Shown here piece after piece: positions 43,737-52,100 of a DNA stretch of 64,000 bases. The stretch is from NCBI RefSeq assembly GCF_020966755.1, contig NZ_JAJKFT010000010.1, positions 620,001 to 684,000 of the forward strand, given 5' to 3'. The translations under genes were made by a program, and so were the position numbers. Source of the stretch: Blastopirellula sediminis. GTDB lineage: Bacteria; Planctomycetota; Planctomycetia; Pirellulales; Pirellulaceae. The notes under the pieces were generated by a model. It was not told where the DNA came from. It did not search any database and saw only the letters and a program-made list of their open reading frames with translations. Positions within the stretch are counted from its first letter, which is position 1. The number at the start of each line of letters is the position of its first letter.

Positions 43737-45260
43737 ATGAAGAAATCGCCTGGTCTTCTTCTGTTCGTTGCGATTTTCGCGACGACCTCGATGATTTCGG
43801 TCGCTGCGGCCGAAGAAGGTTTCAAGCCGATCTTTGACGGCAAGACGCTCAATGGCTGGCGCGGCAAAGAGCAATTCTGGAGCGTCAAAGATGGCACGAT
43901 CACCGGCCAGACCACCTCGGAAAATCCGACCAAAGGAAACACCTTCCTGATCTGGGATCAGGGAACGGTCGACGACTTCGAGTTGAAGCTGAAATACAAA
44001 ATTGTCGGCGGCAACTCCGGCATTCAATATCGCTCGACCGACCTCGGCGATTTCGTCGTCAAAGGCTATCAAGCTGACATCGACAGCGGCGACACCTACA
44101 GCGGCATCAACTACGAAGAACGTGGCCGCGGCATCATCGCCAATCGCGGCATCAAATCGACCATCTTCGACAAGAACGAAGGGAACAAGAACGAACGCTT
44201 CGCCGAATCGGCCGACATCCAAGCGAAGATCAAAAAGGAAGATTGGAACGAATACCACATCGTCGCCAAGGGGAATCACCTCACGCACTACATCAACGGC
44301 GTGAAGACCTCGGAAGTGATCGACGAAGGCAAGAAGGACAATCGCACGAGCGGCATCCTGGCGCTGCAGCTGCACGCCGGACCGCCGATGGTCGTCCAGT
44401 TCAAAGACATCGAACTGAAACGGACCAAGCTCGAAGACGGCAAGAAGAAGGTCGTCTTCGTTCCCGGCAAGCCGAGCCACGGTTGGGGCCAGCACGAACA
44501 CTCTCCTGGCTGCCGATTGCTGATGATCGCGCTGATGGAAAACGTCCCGAACATCGAAGCCTCGATCTATCCCGGCGGCTGGCCGGAAGATCCGACCGCC
44601 TTTGATAACGCTGATGCGGTCGTCGTTTATTGCGACGGCGGCGGCGGACACCTGCTGAACGCTCACCTGGCCCAGTTCGACGAACTGATGAAAAAGGGAG
44701 TCGGCCTGGCCGCCATTCACTACGGCGTCGAAGTGCCGAAAGGAGAGCCGGGGGACAAGTTCGTCGACTGGATCGGCGGCTACTTTGAAACCGACTGGAG
44801 CGTCAACCCGCACTGGACCGCCGACTTCAAGGCGATCCCCAGTCATCCGGTCGCCAACGGCGTAAAGCCCTTCTCGATCAATGACGAGTGGTACTACAAC
44901 ATGCGGTTTCGCAACGACATGGAAGGGGTCACCCCGATCCTGACCGCGGTTCCGCCGAAGTCGACCCTCGATCGTCCCGATGGCCCACACAGCGGCAATC
45001 CTCACGTCCGCGCCATGCTCGGCCAACCGCAGCACGTCGCGTGGGCTGCCGAACGTCCCGATGGCGGACGCGGCTTTGGTTTCACCGGCGGTCACTTCCA
45101 CACCAACTGGGGTGACGACAACTTCCGCAAGGTCGTCCTGAACGCGATCGTTTGGGTCGCCGGCGACGAAGTTCCGGCTGGCGGCATCGAATCGAAGTCG
45201 CTCACCAAGGATGACTTGGAAGGACTCCTCGGTCCCAATCCGAACGAAAAAAAAAAGTAA
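43737..45260 (+). CDS. Exported DUF1080 + ThuA-like protein (possibly the first half of a fused protein)
   Basis: 507 residues. Signal peptide LLLFVAIFATTSMISVAAAE. Residues about 27-230 are a DUF1080 domain (3-keto-disaccharide hydrolase-like, concanavalin fold): FKPIFDGKTLNGWRGK, GNSGIQYRSTDLGDFVVKGYQADI, and MVVQFKDIELKR. Residues about 240-480 form a ThuA-like (class I amidotransferase-fold) domain: KKVVFVPGKPSHGWGQHEHS, AVVVYCDGGGGHLL, VGLAAIHYGVEVP, and GRGFGFTGGHFHTNWGDDNFRKV. Both domains occur in planctomycete carbohydrate metabolism. The last codons run through ten A residues into TAA; in the -1 frame the sequence stays open into the next ORF, so this may not be the natural C-terminus. 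Confidence 0.9.
   Translation: MKKSPGLLLFVAIFATTSMISVAAAEEGFKPIFDGKTLNGWRGKEQFWSVKDGTITGQTTSENPTKGNTFLIWDQGTVDDFELKLKYKIVGGNSGIQYRSTDLGDFVVKGYQADIDSGDTYSGINYEERGRGIIANRGIKSTIFDKNEGNKNERFAESADIQAKIKKEDWNEYHIVAKGNHLTHYINGVKTSEVIDEGKKDNRTSGILALQLHAGPPMVVQFKDIELKRTKLEDGKKKVVFVPGKPSHGWGQHEHSPGCRLLMIALMENVPNIEASIYPGGWPEDPTAFDNADAVVVYCDGGGGHLLNAHLAQFDELMKKGVGLAAIHYGVEVPKGEPGDKFVDWIGGYFETDWSVNPHWTADFKAIPSHPVANGVKPFSINDEWYYNMRFRNDMEGVTPILTAVPPKSTLDRPDGPHSGNPHVRAMLGQPQHVAWAAERPDGGRGFGFTGGHFHTNWGDDNFRKVVLNAIVWVAGDEVPAGGIESKSLTKDDLEGLLGPNPNEKKK
45247..45256 (+). other. A10 homopolymer, possible slippage/frameshift site
   Basis: Ten consecutive A residues span the last codons of the DUF1080/ThuA ORF. One extra A in the message (or a -1 shift) joins that frame to the frame of the NPCBM/heme ORF, which has no stop between 45248 and 48749. 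Runs of nine or more A are known slippage sites for bacterial RNA polymerase and also frequent sequencing-error sites. Confidence 0.7.
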
Positions 45261-45340
45261 CTGAGGTTCAGACCGCAGCGGCTAAAGAGCCCGCCAAGAA
45301 AAACGACAAGGCGGGCCAGCCGAAGTTCAAAAGCCAAGTC

Positions 45341-48300
45341 GTGACCACGCGTACGCCTGGTCACGCGGTCGACATCGACGTCGACATTACCGGCGCGAAA
45401 CAGCTCTACCTGGTCGTGACCGACGGCGGCGACGGATTCTCGTGCGACTGGGCCGACTGGATCGATCCGAAGTTGACCGGCCCGGCCGGTGAAAAGAAGC
45501 TGACGGACCTGAACTGGAAGTCGGCCGTCACCCAGTGGAAATCGGTCAAGAAGGACCGCAACGTCGAAGGGCAACCGATGCACGTCGACGGCAAGTTGGT
45601 CGTCAACGGCATCGGCACTCACGCCAACTCGATCATCGCCTACGATCTGCCGGAAGGTTATACCCGCTTAACGGCGAAGGGTGGCCTCGACAACGGCGGC
45701 AGCGGACAACAAGGGGGCCAGGTCACCAGCGTCGCTTTCTCGGTCTATACCGAAAACCCGCCGGCTTTCTCGAACATCTCGTCCGGCGACACGGCGCCCA
45801 GTCATGAGGCCGAAAACGCCCTCTCCGGTCTCGACGTCTACGAAGGACTCGAAGCGACTCTCGCCGCTTCGGAGCCGACGCTGAAAAGCCTGACCAACCT
45901 GGACGTCGACCATCGCGGCCGCGTCTGGGTTTGCGACGTGATGAACTATCGCGGCAACAGCGGCTCGCGTCCCGAAGGGGATCGCATCCTGATCCTGGAA
46001 GACGAAGACGGCGACGGCGTTTGCGAAAAGACGAAGGTCTACTATCAAGGTCGCGACGTCGATACCGCGATGGGGATCTGCGTCCTCGGCAACAAGGTGA
46101 TCGTCTCGGCCACGCCGAACATCATCGTCTTCACCGACACCGACGGCGACGACAAGCCCGATCAAAAGGAGATGCTCTTCACCAAGACCGGGCAGCCGCA
46201 GCATGACCACTCGGACCACTCCTTCCTGTTCGGTCCCGATGGCAAGCTCTACTGGAACTTCGGCAACACCGGCCGCCAGGTCTTTGATAAAGATGGCAAG
46301 CCGGTCGTCGACATCCATGGCCGCGAAGTGGTCGACAACGGCAAACCGTTCTTTGGCGGCATGCCGTTCCGCTGCAATCTGGACGGCAGCGAGTTCGAAG
46401 TGTTGGCCCACAACTTCCGTAACAACTACGAAGTGACGGTCGACTCGTTCGGTACGCTGTGGCAAAGCGACAACGACGACGACGGTAACCGCGGCGTCCG
46501 CATCAACTACGTGATGGAACAAGGCAACTTCGGTTACCTGGATCAGATGACCGGCGCCGGCTGGCGCGAACCCCGCACCGGCATGAACGAAGAGATCCCG
46601 CTCCGTCACTGGCACCTCAACGACCCCGGCGTCGTTCCCAACTTCGTGCAAACCGGCGCCGGTTCGCCGACCGGGATCTGCGTTTACGAAGGTCGTTTGC
46701 TGCCGAAGATCTTCTGGGACCAGGTGATCCACTGCGACGCCGGACCGAACGTCGTTCGCGCCTATCCGGCCGAAAAGGATGGCTCCGGCTACAAAGGCGA
46801 AATGGTCAACATCCTGCATGGCGCTCGCGACAACTGGTTCCGCCCGGCTGACGTCTGCGTCGCTCCGGATGGCTCGCTCTTCGTCTCCGACTGGTACGAT
46901 CCCGGCGTCGGCGGTCACGGCCAACGCGATCTCGATCGCGGCCGCTTGTTCCGCGTCGCGCCGAAGGGGGTCGGCTACAACGTGCCGAAGTTGAACTTCG
47001 ACACGATCGACGGCGCCCTGGCCGCGCTCGAAAACCCCAACCTTTCGGCTCGCTACATGGCGTGGACCGCGCTCCACAACCAAGGCGCGAAGGCGGAACC
47101 GGGGCTGAAGAAGATGTTTGAAACCAACGCCAACCCGCGCGTTCGCGCTCGGGCCTTGTGGCTGCTTGGCAAGATCGAAGGCCGCGGCCCGGAATATGTC
47201 GAAGCGGCCCTCAACGACAAGGACGCCGACATCCGGATCACCGGCATCCGTCTGGCCAAAGAGCTGAAGCTGCCGGTCGAACGAGTCGTCGCCAAGGTCG
47301 TGAACGATCCGTCGCCGCAAGTTCGTCGCGAAGCGGCGATCTCGCTCCGCTGGGCCGATAGCCCCGCGGCGGCCAAGCTGTGGGCGCAACTCGCCGCTCA
47401 GCATGACGGCAAAGATCGCTGGTACCTGGAAGCGCTCGGCATTGGCGCCGACCTGAACTGGGACGCTTGTCTCGCCGCCTACCTCAGCGAAGTGGGCGAC
47501 AAGTGGAACACGCCGGCCGGTCGCGACATCGTTTGGCGCAGCCGCGCCGAGCGGACGCCCGGCATGTTGGCCGCGATCATTCAAGATCCGGCGACGCCGT
47601 ACGAAGCTCTGCCGCGTTACTTCCGCGCCTTCGACTTCCAGGCGAAGGGAGACGCGAAGAGCCAAGTGCTGGCCGACCTCGCTTTCTCCGGCGCCGGCGC
47701 CGATCCGCAGGCCCAGTCGTTAATCCTCAGCGAATCGATTAGCCGACTTGGCGGGTTCGACATCGCGAAGAATCCGCAGCACGCTGCGGCGCTGAAGTCG
47801 GCGCTCGAAAAGCTGGCCGGCACGCCGATCTTCGTCGACCTGGTCGACAAGTTCAACGTGACCGATCGCTACGAAGACCTGCTGGCGATCGCCCAAGCTC
47901 TACCGAGCGAAGCGACCGGCGCCGCCGCGATGAAGGTGCTGCTGGAGAAGAACCAACGCGACCTGGTGTTGAAGGCGATCGACGGGAAGGACCTGGCCAA
48001 AGCGATCGCTACCACCGAAGCGGTTGGCAACTCGGCCGCTGGTCCGTCGATCGGCATCATGCAGAAGTTGGTCGACGACGGCTCGAAGGACCTCGCTCTC
48101 CGTCGCATCGCCGTGAAGACGCTCGCCGCCAACCGCGGCAGCGCCAACAAGCTGGTCGCGCTCGCCAAAGCCGGCAAGCTCGATCCGGCGCTGATGCAAG
48201 CGGCAGCCGCTCCGTTGACCGCCTCGACCTGGCAAGAGGTGCGTGACCAGGCCAACGCGATCTTCCCGGCCCCGCCGAGCAAGGACAACAAGCCCCTTCC

Positions 48301-48751
48301 GCCGCTGTCGGAATTGGCGAAGATGCACGGCGACGTCGCCAATGGCAAGAAGGTCTTCGCCGGCGAAGCGACTTGCTCGAAGTGCCACGTTGTGAACAAC
48401 GAAGGAAAAGAGGTTGGTCCGAACCTGAGCGAAATCGGCTCGAAGCTGAGCCGCGAAGCGATGTTCGAATCGATCCTCTATCCGAGCGCCGGCATCAGCC
48501 ACAACTACGAGAACTTCGCGATTCTGCTCGACAACGGCACGGCGATCACCGGGCTGTTGGTGAGCGAAACCGACGAAAAGGTGACCATCAAGAACCAAGA
48601 AGGTCTCGTTCGCAGCTTCTCGCAAGACGAAATCGAAGAGATGAAAAAGCTCCCGACTTCGCTCATGCCGGCTGACCTGCAAAAGCTGATGACCGTCCAG
48701 GAACTGGTCGACGTGGCCGCCTACCTGGAAACGCTGAAAAAGAAGAACTAA
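45341..48751 (+). CDS. NPCBM + dehydrogenase-like propeller + HEAT + cytochrome c (planctomycete heme-binding protein)
   Basis: 1,136 residues if it starts at the GTG at 45341, but this start has no ribosome site and no signal peptide and cuts into the NPCBM domain, whose first strand (PKFKSQVVTTRTPGHA) begins upstream in the same open frame. Domains in order are: NPCBM (to about 140; YLVVTDGGDGFSCDWADW), a sorbosone-dehydrogenase-like propeller (VYEGLEATLAASEPTLKSL, VWVCDVMNYRGN, FVSDWYDPGVGGHG), HEAT-like helices (about 545-950), and a cytochrome c domain with CSKCH at 1012-1016 and VGPNLSEIGSKLSREAM followed by the planctomycete-type tail. A c-haem needs export, which supports fusion with the upstream signal-bearing ORF through the A10 tract. 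Confidence 0.9.
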   Translation: MTTRTPGHAVDIDVDITGAKQLYLVVTDGGDGFSCDWADWIDPKLTGPAGEKKLTDLNWKSAVTQWKSVKKDRNVEGQPMHVDGKLVVNGIGTHANSIIAYDLPEGYTRLTAKGGLDNGGSGQQGGQVTSVAFSVYTENPPAFSNISSGDTAPSHEAENALSGLDVYEGLEATLAASEPTLKSLTNLDVDHRGRVWVCDVMNYRGNSGSRPEGDRILILEDEDGDGVCEKTKVYYQGRDVDTAMGICVLGNKVIVSATPNIIVFTDTDGDDKPDQKEMLFTKTGQPQHDHSDHSFLFGPDGKLYWNFGNTGRQVFDKDGKPVVDIHGREVVDNGKPFFGGMPFRCNLDGSEFEVLAHNFRNNYEVTVDSFGTLWQSDNDDDGNRGVRINYVMEQGNFGYLDQMTGAGWREPRTGMNEEIPLRHWHLNDPGVVPNFVQTGAGSPTGICVYEGRLLPKIFWDQVIHCDAGPNVVRAYPAEKDGSGYKGEMVNILHGARDNWFRPADVCVAPDGSLFVSDWYDPGVGGHGQRDLDRGRLFRVAPKGVGYNVPKLNFDTIDGALAALENPNLSARYMAWTALHNQGAKAEPGLKKMFETNANPRVRARALWLLGKIEGRGPEYVEAALNDKDADIRITGIRLAKELKLPVERVVAKVVNDPSPQVRREAAISLRWADSPAAAKLWAQLAAQHDGKDRWYLEALGIGADLNWDACLAAYLSEVGDKWNTPAGRDIVWRSRAERTPGMLAAIIQDPATPYEALPRYFRAFDFQAKGDAKSQVLADLAFSGAGADPQAQSLILSESISRLGGFDIAKNPQHAAALKSALEKLAGTPIFVDLVDKFNVTDRYEDLLAIAQALPSEATGAAAMKVLLEKNQRDLVLKAIDGKDLAKAIATTEAVGNSAAGPSIGIMQKLVDDGSKDLALRRIAVKTLAANRGSANKLVALAKAGKLDPALMQAAAAPLTASTWQEVRDQANAIFPAPPSKDNKPLPPLSELAKMHGDVANGKKVFAGEATCSKCHVVNNEGKEVGPNLSEIGSKLSREAMFESILYPSAGISHNYENFAILLDNGTAITGLLVSETDEKVTIKNQEGLVRSFSQDEIEEMKKLPTSLMPADLQKLMTVQELVDVAAYLETLKKKN

Positions 48752-48774
48752 CGTCCAGCGACGTTACGCTCAAA

Positions 48775-48931
48775 CACTAGCCCGCAGCGCAAGCGAGGGA
48801 ATGCGGTCGCCACATCCAGGCGACCGCAACCCTCGACTCGCACTGCGGGCTAGTTTGTTTTCTTGTCGATGGTATTCGGAACTCTGTTCTATTCCTCGAC
48901 CGCATTCCCTCGCTAGCGCTGCGGGCTAGTG
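48775..48931. repeat. Palindromic intergenic repeat cluster (family A, copies 3 and 4)
   Basis: A forward arm at 48775-48810 (CACTAGCCCGCAGCGCAAGC) is followed by two reverse arms at 48820-48854 and 48897-48931 ending in GCGGGCTAGT. The last arm overlaps the 3' end of the convergent nucleoside hydrolase gene and provides its final codons and stop. Copy 1 (1977-2136) shares the same ends. Confidence 0.9.
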
Positions 48932-49941
48932 GTTTGTTCCTTCGGCAAATGCCGCATCAGCGTTTCCATCTCCGCCGCGACTTCTTTCGCCGTCGTCTCA
49001 TCCAGCAGCGCCGAGACATACTGATGCCGAGGATCATTCGGCGTCTCTTCCCATTGGTGCGTCCCATTGGCAAAGATTTTGTTCCGCCCCTGGGTGACGA
49101 GCTTCCAAGGCGCTCCGCTCCCCCGGGCAGCCACCATTACCGCGATCTGATCGGCGCTATGTCGATTGCGGGCGGCGCCGCCAAAGTAAAGCTCATAGAC
49201 GCGGCGAACCGGATTGTCCTTCGGCAACTCGGAAAGGGTCTTCCCGGTCGCGACCGAATCGGCGAAGGCGCCTCCGCCGGTAAAGGTAATCGTCGTCGGC
49301 CAATTGGCGATCGCCTTCTCGGTCGACTCCGGATCCATTTTGAAATTGCCCCAAGGGTTGGGATCGAGATCAGCTGGATAGCGGCTCCCCATGCAAACCC
49401 ACTCCTTCACCTTCGCCGCGACCAGCTCGCGACCGCCAAGGGGCGAAACGTCATCAGCCGTCGACTCCAGCAAGTAACGTAAGTTCGTCAGATCGCCGAC
49501 GGTCACTATCACCACGCTCTTGTCCGGCTGGGCCGCCAAAACCTGGCGATAAACGGTCACCGCGTCAGGCGCATCATTCCCTTCCGGAAAGTCATGCGAG
49601 AACTCCTCGGAGATCCGCTTCGCAAACTTCGAGCCTTGCCGGCTGGCGCTCTTCGCTTTCGAAACGCCGATCGGCAAGTCAGGGCGGCCAAAGTAAGTGT
49701 TGATCGCGTCAACGCAGGCGCCCGACCAAGGGTGACTGGAAGAGACAAGCGCTCCCAGAAGCTCCACTTCCCCGGCGTCCGCCAACGCATGCAAGATCGC
49801 CAGCGCCCCGGCGTCGTCGCAATCACTGTCCATGTCGGTATCGAACAAGATGCGTACCGATGGCGCCTCCGCCGCCGTTGCGACCGATTGCCAGACGCAA
49901 ACCAACAGAAGCGCAAACAGAAAAGAAATGGGGCATTTCAT
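48913..49941 (-). CDS. Exported nucleoside hydrolase-like protein
   Basis: 342 residues from the ATG at 49941, which begins a signal peptide (ISFLFALLLVCVWQSVATAAE); a start 32 codons earlier gives no signal at the N-terminus. The calcium-site motif of inosine/uridine nucleoside hydrolases is present as ILFDTDMDSDCDDAGALAIL near residue 30. SVVIVTVGDLTNLRYLL and TTITFTGGGAFADSV match later core segments. Family members hydrolyse the N-glycosidic bond of nucleosides; exported planctomycete versions may act on other ribosides. The last six residues (TTSPQR) and the stop are encoded by the family A repeat, so the original C-terminus was probably changed by repeat insertion. Confidence 0.88.
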   Translation of the reverse strand: MKCPISFLFALLLVCVWQSVATAAEAPSVRILFDTDMDSDCDDAGALAILHALADAGEVELLGALVSSSHPWSGACVDAINTYFGRPDLPIGVSKAKSASRQGSKFAKRISEEFSHDFPEGNDAPDAVTVYRQVLAAQPDKSVVIVTVGDLTNLRYLLESTADDVSPLGGRELVAAKVKEWVCMGSRYPADLDPNPWGNFKMDPESTEKAIANWPTTITFTGGGAFADSVATGKTLSELPKDNPVRRVYELYFGGAARNRHSADQIAVMVAARGSGAPWKLVTQGRNKIFANGTHQWEETPNDPRHQYVSALLDETTAKEVAAEMETLMRHLPKEQTTSPQR

Positions 49942-49984
49942 GGCAGGTTTCCCGGAGAGCCGATTTCCTGGACTCCACCCATCG

Positions 49985-50010
49985 TAGCTTGAGCCGCAAG
50001 CCGTGGGAAA
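49985..50010. repeat. Degenerate half-copy of the family A repeat
   Basis: The segment beginning TAGCTTGAGCCGCAAGCC matches the left arm of copy 2 (from 27972) at 22 of 26 positions. No second arm is seen. Confidence 0.5.
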
Positions 50011-50085
50011 CGCGGCCTCCCCCTCCATCCGCCCCAATCTTCACGAAACTCTTACCAAGATTTCGATCCGAGCGGCAAAGTCGCC

Positions 50086-50970
50086 GTGCGCGTCGGGATA
50101 TACTTGAAAGCGTCCCATTCCGCGCCCGATCCATTTTCCGCCGCCGACCGCCAGGTGAAACCGCTCGTCTCCGTCGTGATGCCGGTATTGAATCCGCATC
50201 CGCGTCACTTTCGTGAAGCGGTCGAGAGCGTTCTCGCGCAGACCCTCGCCGACTTTGAGTTGATCATCGTCGAAGATCCTTCTCCCCGCGACGGCCGCGA
50301 GCTAATTGCCGACCTGCAAGATCCGCGCATCGTTCACGTTCGGAACGAAAGTCGGAGTTGCCTGCGCGATCAACTGAATCAAGGTCTGCGGCTCGCCCAG
50401 GCCGATCTGATCGCCCGGGCGGACGCCGACGATATCTGTTGCCCGCAACGTCTTGAGTCGCAAGTCGCCCGGTTCGCCGCCGAACCAGAGCTGGACGTCC
50501 TCGGCAGTCGATTAGAGATCATCGACGACAAAGGGCGACAGCTAGGCTATCGCAACTACCCGCTGACGCATGAAGAGATCGTCCGCGCGATGCGCCGCTT
50601 CAATCCGGTCGCCCATCCGTCGGTAACCTTCCGCCGCTCTACAGTTCTCTCGGCCGACAGCTACGTCGCCGAGGTCTATGTCGAAGATTACGATCTCTGG
50701 TGCCGACTCGCCGCCTCCGGCGCTCGCTTCGCCAACGATCCGCAGCCGCGCGTCCGTTATCGCATTCACCCCGAAGGAATGAAGAGCGAAAAGCTGAAGC
50801 AGATGATCGCTGCGACGGTCGACCTGAAGCGGCGTTATTTTCACGGCGAGATGACGCTCGCCGAACGAACGCGACTGCTGGCCGAGCGCGGCCTAATTTG
50901 GATGCCGCGACAATTGGTGCTGTGGCTGTTCGCTCGCACGGCGTTTTCGCGAACGTTGGCCGAAAACTAG
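50086..50970 (+). CDS. Family 2 glycosyltransferase
   Basis: 294 residues; the GTG at 50086 is the longest start, and a GTG at 50155 just before KPLVSVVMPV is an equal candidate because the first 23 residues are not family-like. The GT-A fold is seen in PLVSVVMPVLNPHPRHFREAVESVLAQTLADFELIIVED, then LIARADADDICCPQRLESQV, which holds the DAD metal/nucleotide motif, and YVEDYDLWCRLAASG, which matches the ED-x-D-L-W acceptor-side motif. There is no membrane helix. The enzyme transfers a sugar from a nucleotide-sugar, probably to a surface polysaccharide. Its stop overlaps the convergent ribD stop by four bases. Confidence 0.88.
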   Translation: MRVGIYLKASHSAPDPFSAADRQVKPLVSVVMPVLNPHPRHFREAVESVLAQTLADFELIIVEDPSPRDGRELIADLQDPRIVHVRNESRSCLRDQLNQGLRLAQADLIARADADDICCPQRLESQVARFAAEPELDVLGSRLEIIDDKGRQLGYRNYPLTHEEIVRAMRRFNPVAHPSVTFRRSTVLSADSYVAEVYVEDYDLWCRLAASGARFANDPQPRVRYRIHPEGMKSEKLKQMIAATVDLKRRYFHGEMTLAERTRLLAERGLIWMPRQLVLWLFARTAFSRTLAEN

Positions 50971-52079
50971 GTTGCTTTACCCGCGAACCCATGCATCAAA
51001 ACGTTGTCGCCCAACGTTTCAATCGTGACGTCGGTCAGCTGCAGCGCTTCGCTCATGTCGGCCCAGCCGGCGCCGCCGATCGGGCTGGGAGCGCCGCTGC
51101 CGCCGATCAGCTTCGGGGCGACGAACGCAAAGACTTCGTCGATCTGCCCGAGCTTCAAGAATTCGCCCAGCAGCCCGGCGCCACCTTCGACCAGAATATT
51201 GGTCAAACGCCGTTTGCCGAGCTCAAGAAGCAGCGAATCAAGCCGCGCCGCATGATCCGAGCCGGCACACGGGAACACTTCACACCCGGCGTCGCGTAGC
51301 GCTTCGCAGCGCTGGGCGTCGGCGTCCATCTTCACCGCCACGAGCACCGGCGTCTCGTGCGCCGTTTGCACCAGCTTGCTCGTCAGCGACAGCGACGCTT
51401 CGCCGTCGACGACGATCCGTAGCGGCGTCCTGGCGCCCGGCGGCCTGACCGTTAACAGCGGATCATCGAGCAATGCCGTATGACTGCCGACGACGATCGC
51501 ATCCATTCGACCACGAAGACGATGAACGCGCTCGCGGGCCAGTTCATTCGAGATCCAGCGGCTATGCCCGGCGTAGGTCGCCAGTTTGCCGTCGAGCGTC
51601 ATCGCCCATTTGGCGATCACCCACGGCCGCTGCAACGCAAGCAACTTATGATACGGCGCGTTGAGCCGCTTCGCTTCCGCTTCGAGCAAGCCGACTTCGA
51701 CGGCGATGCCGGCCTTTTTCAGCAGGTCGATTCCGCCCCCATCGACCAGACCGAACGGATCTTGCTGGGCGATCACCACCCGGGCGACCTGCGCTGCGAT
51801 CAAAGCGTCGGTGCAGGGGGGAGTCTTGCCGTGATGGCAGCAAGGTTCCAGCGTGACGTACGCGGTCGCGCCGCGTACGTCTTTCCCTTTGCAGTCGGCC
51901 AGCGCCGCACGTTCGGCGTGCGGGCCGCCATACTTGGCGTGGTAGCCGCGGCCGATCACTTGACCCTGCTGAACCAGCACGCAGCCGACCATCGGATTCG
52001 GTTCGGCGGCGCCTTGTCCGAGCGAGGCCAACTGCAGGGCCTCACGCATATATCGCTCGTCATCGGCGGAAAATTGCAT
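50967..52079 (-). CDS. ribD: Bifunctional riboflavin biosynthesis protein RibD (deaminase/reductase)
   Basis: 370 residues. RibD catalyses the second and third steps of riboflavin synthesis. The N-terminal deaminase has the zinc site HAERAAL (His54, Glu56) and PCCHHGKTPPC (Cys80, Cys89), with the substrate-side EPNPMVGCVL motif before it. The C-terminal reductase (about 150-360) shows VIAKWAMTLDGKLATYAGHSRWIS, MDAIVVGSHTALLDDPLLTVR, ILVEGGAGLLGEFL and FVAPKLIGG. Length and order are standard. It lies 21 bases after the TPR-protein gene on the same strand, so the two may be co-transcribed. No FMN riboswitch is visible upstream. Confidence 0.97.
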   Translation of the reverse strand: MQFSADDERYMREALQLASLGQGAAEPNPMVGCVLVQQGQVIGRGYHAKYGGPHAERAALADCKGKDVRGATAYVTLEPCCHHGKTPPCTDALIAAQVARVVIAQQDPFGLVDGGGIDLLKKAGIAVEVGLLEAEAKRLNAPYHKLLALQRPWVIAKWAMTLDGKLATYAGHSRWISNELARERVHRLRGRMDAIVVGSHTALLDDPLLTVRPPGARTPLRIVVDGEASLSLTSKLVQTAHETPVLVAVKMDADAQRCEALRDAGCEVFPCAGSDHAARLDSLLLELGKRRLTNILVEGGAGLLGEFLKLGQIDEVFAFVAPKLIGGSGAPSPIGGAGWADMSEALQLTDVTIETLGDNVLMHGFAGKAT

Positions 52080-52100
52080 CGCTTCTCACCGCGCTGGCGG

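Noticed and set aside
43674-45101. A 475-codon minus-strand open frame opposite the DUF1080/ThuA gene
   Set aside because: Same antisense codon-bias effect; Asp/Val/Arg-rich with no family features.
45668-47665. A 665-codon minus-strand open frame opposite the NPCBM/heme gene
   Set aside because: Antisense artefact of codon bias; the plus-strand frame has recognisable domains and the minus frame does not.
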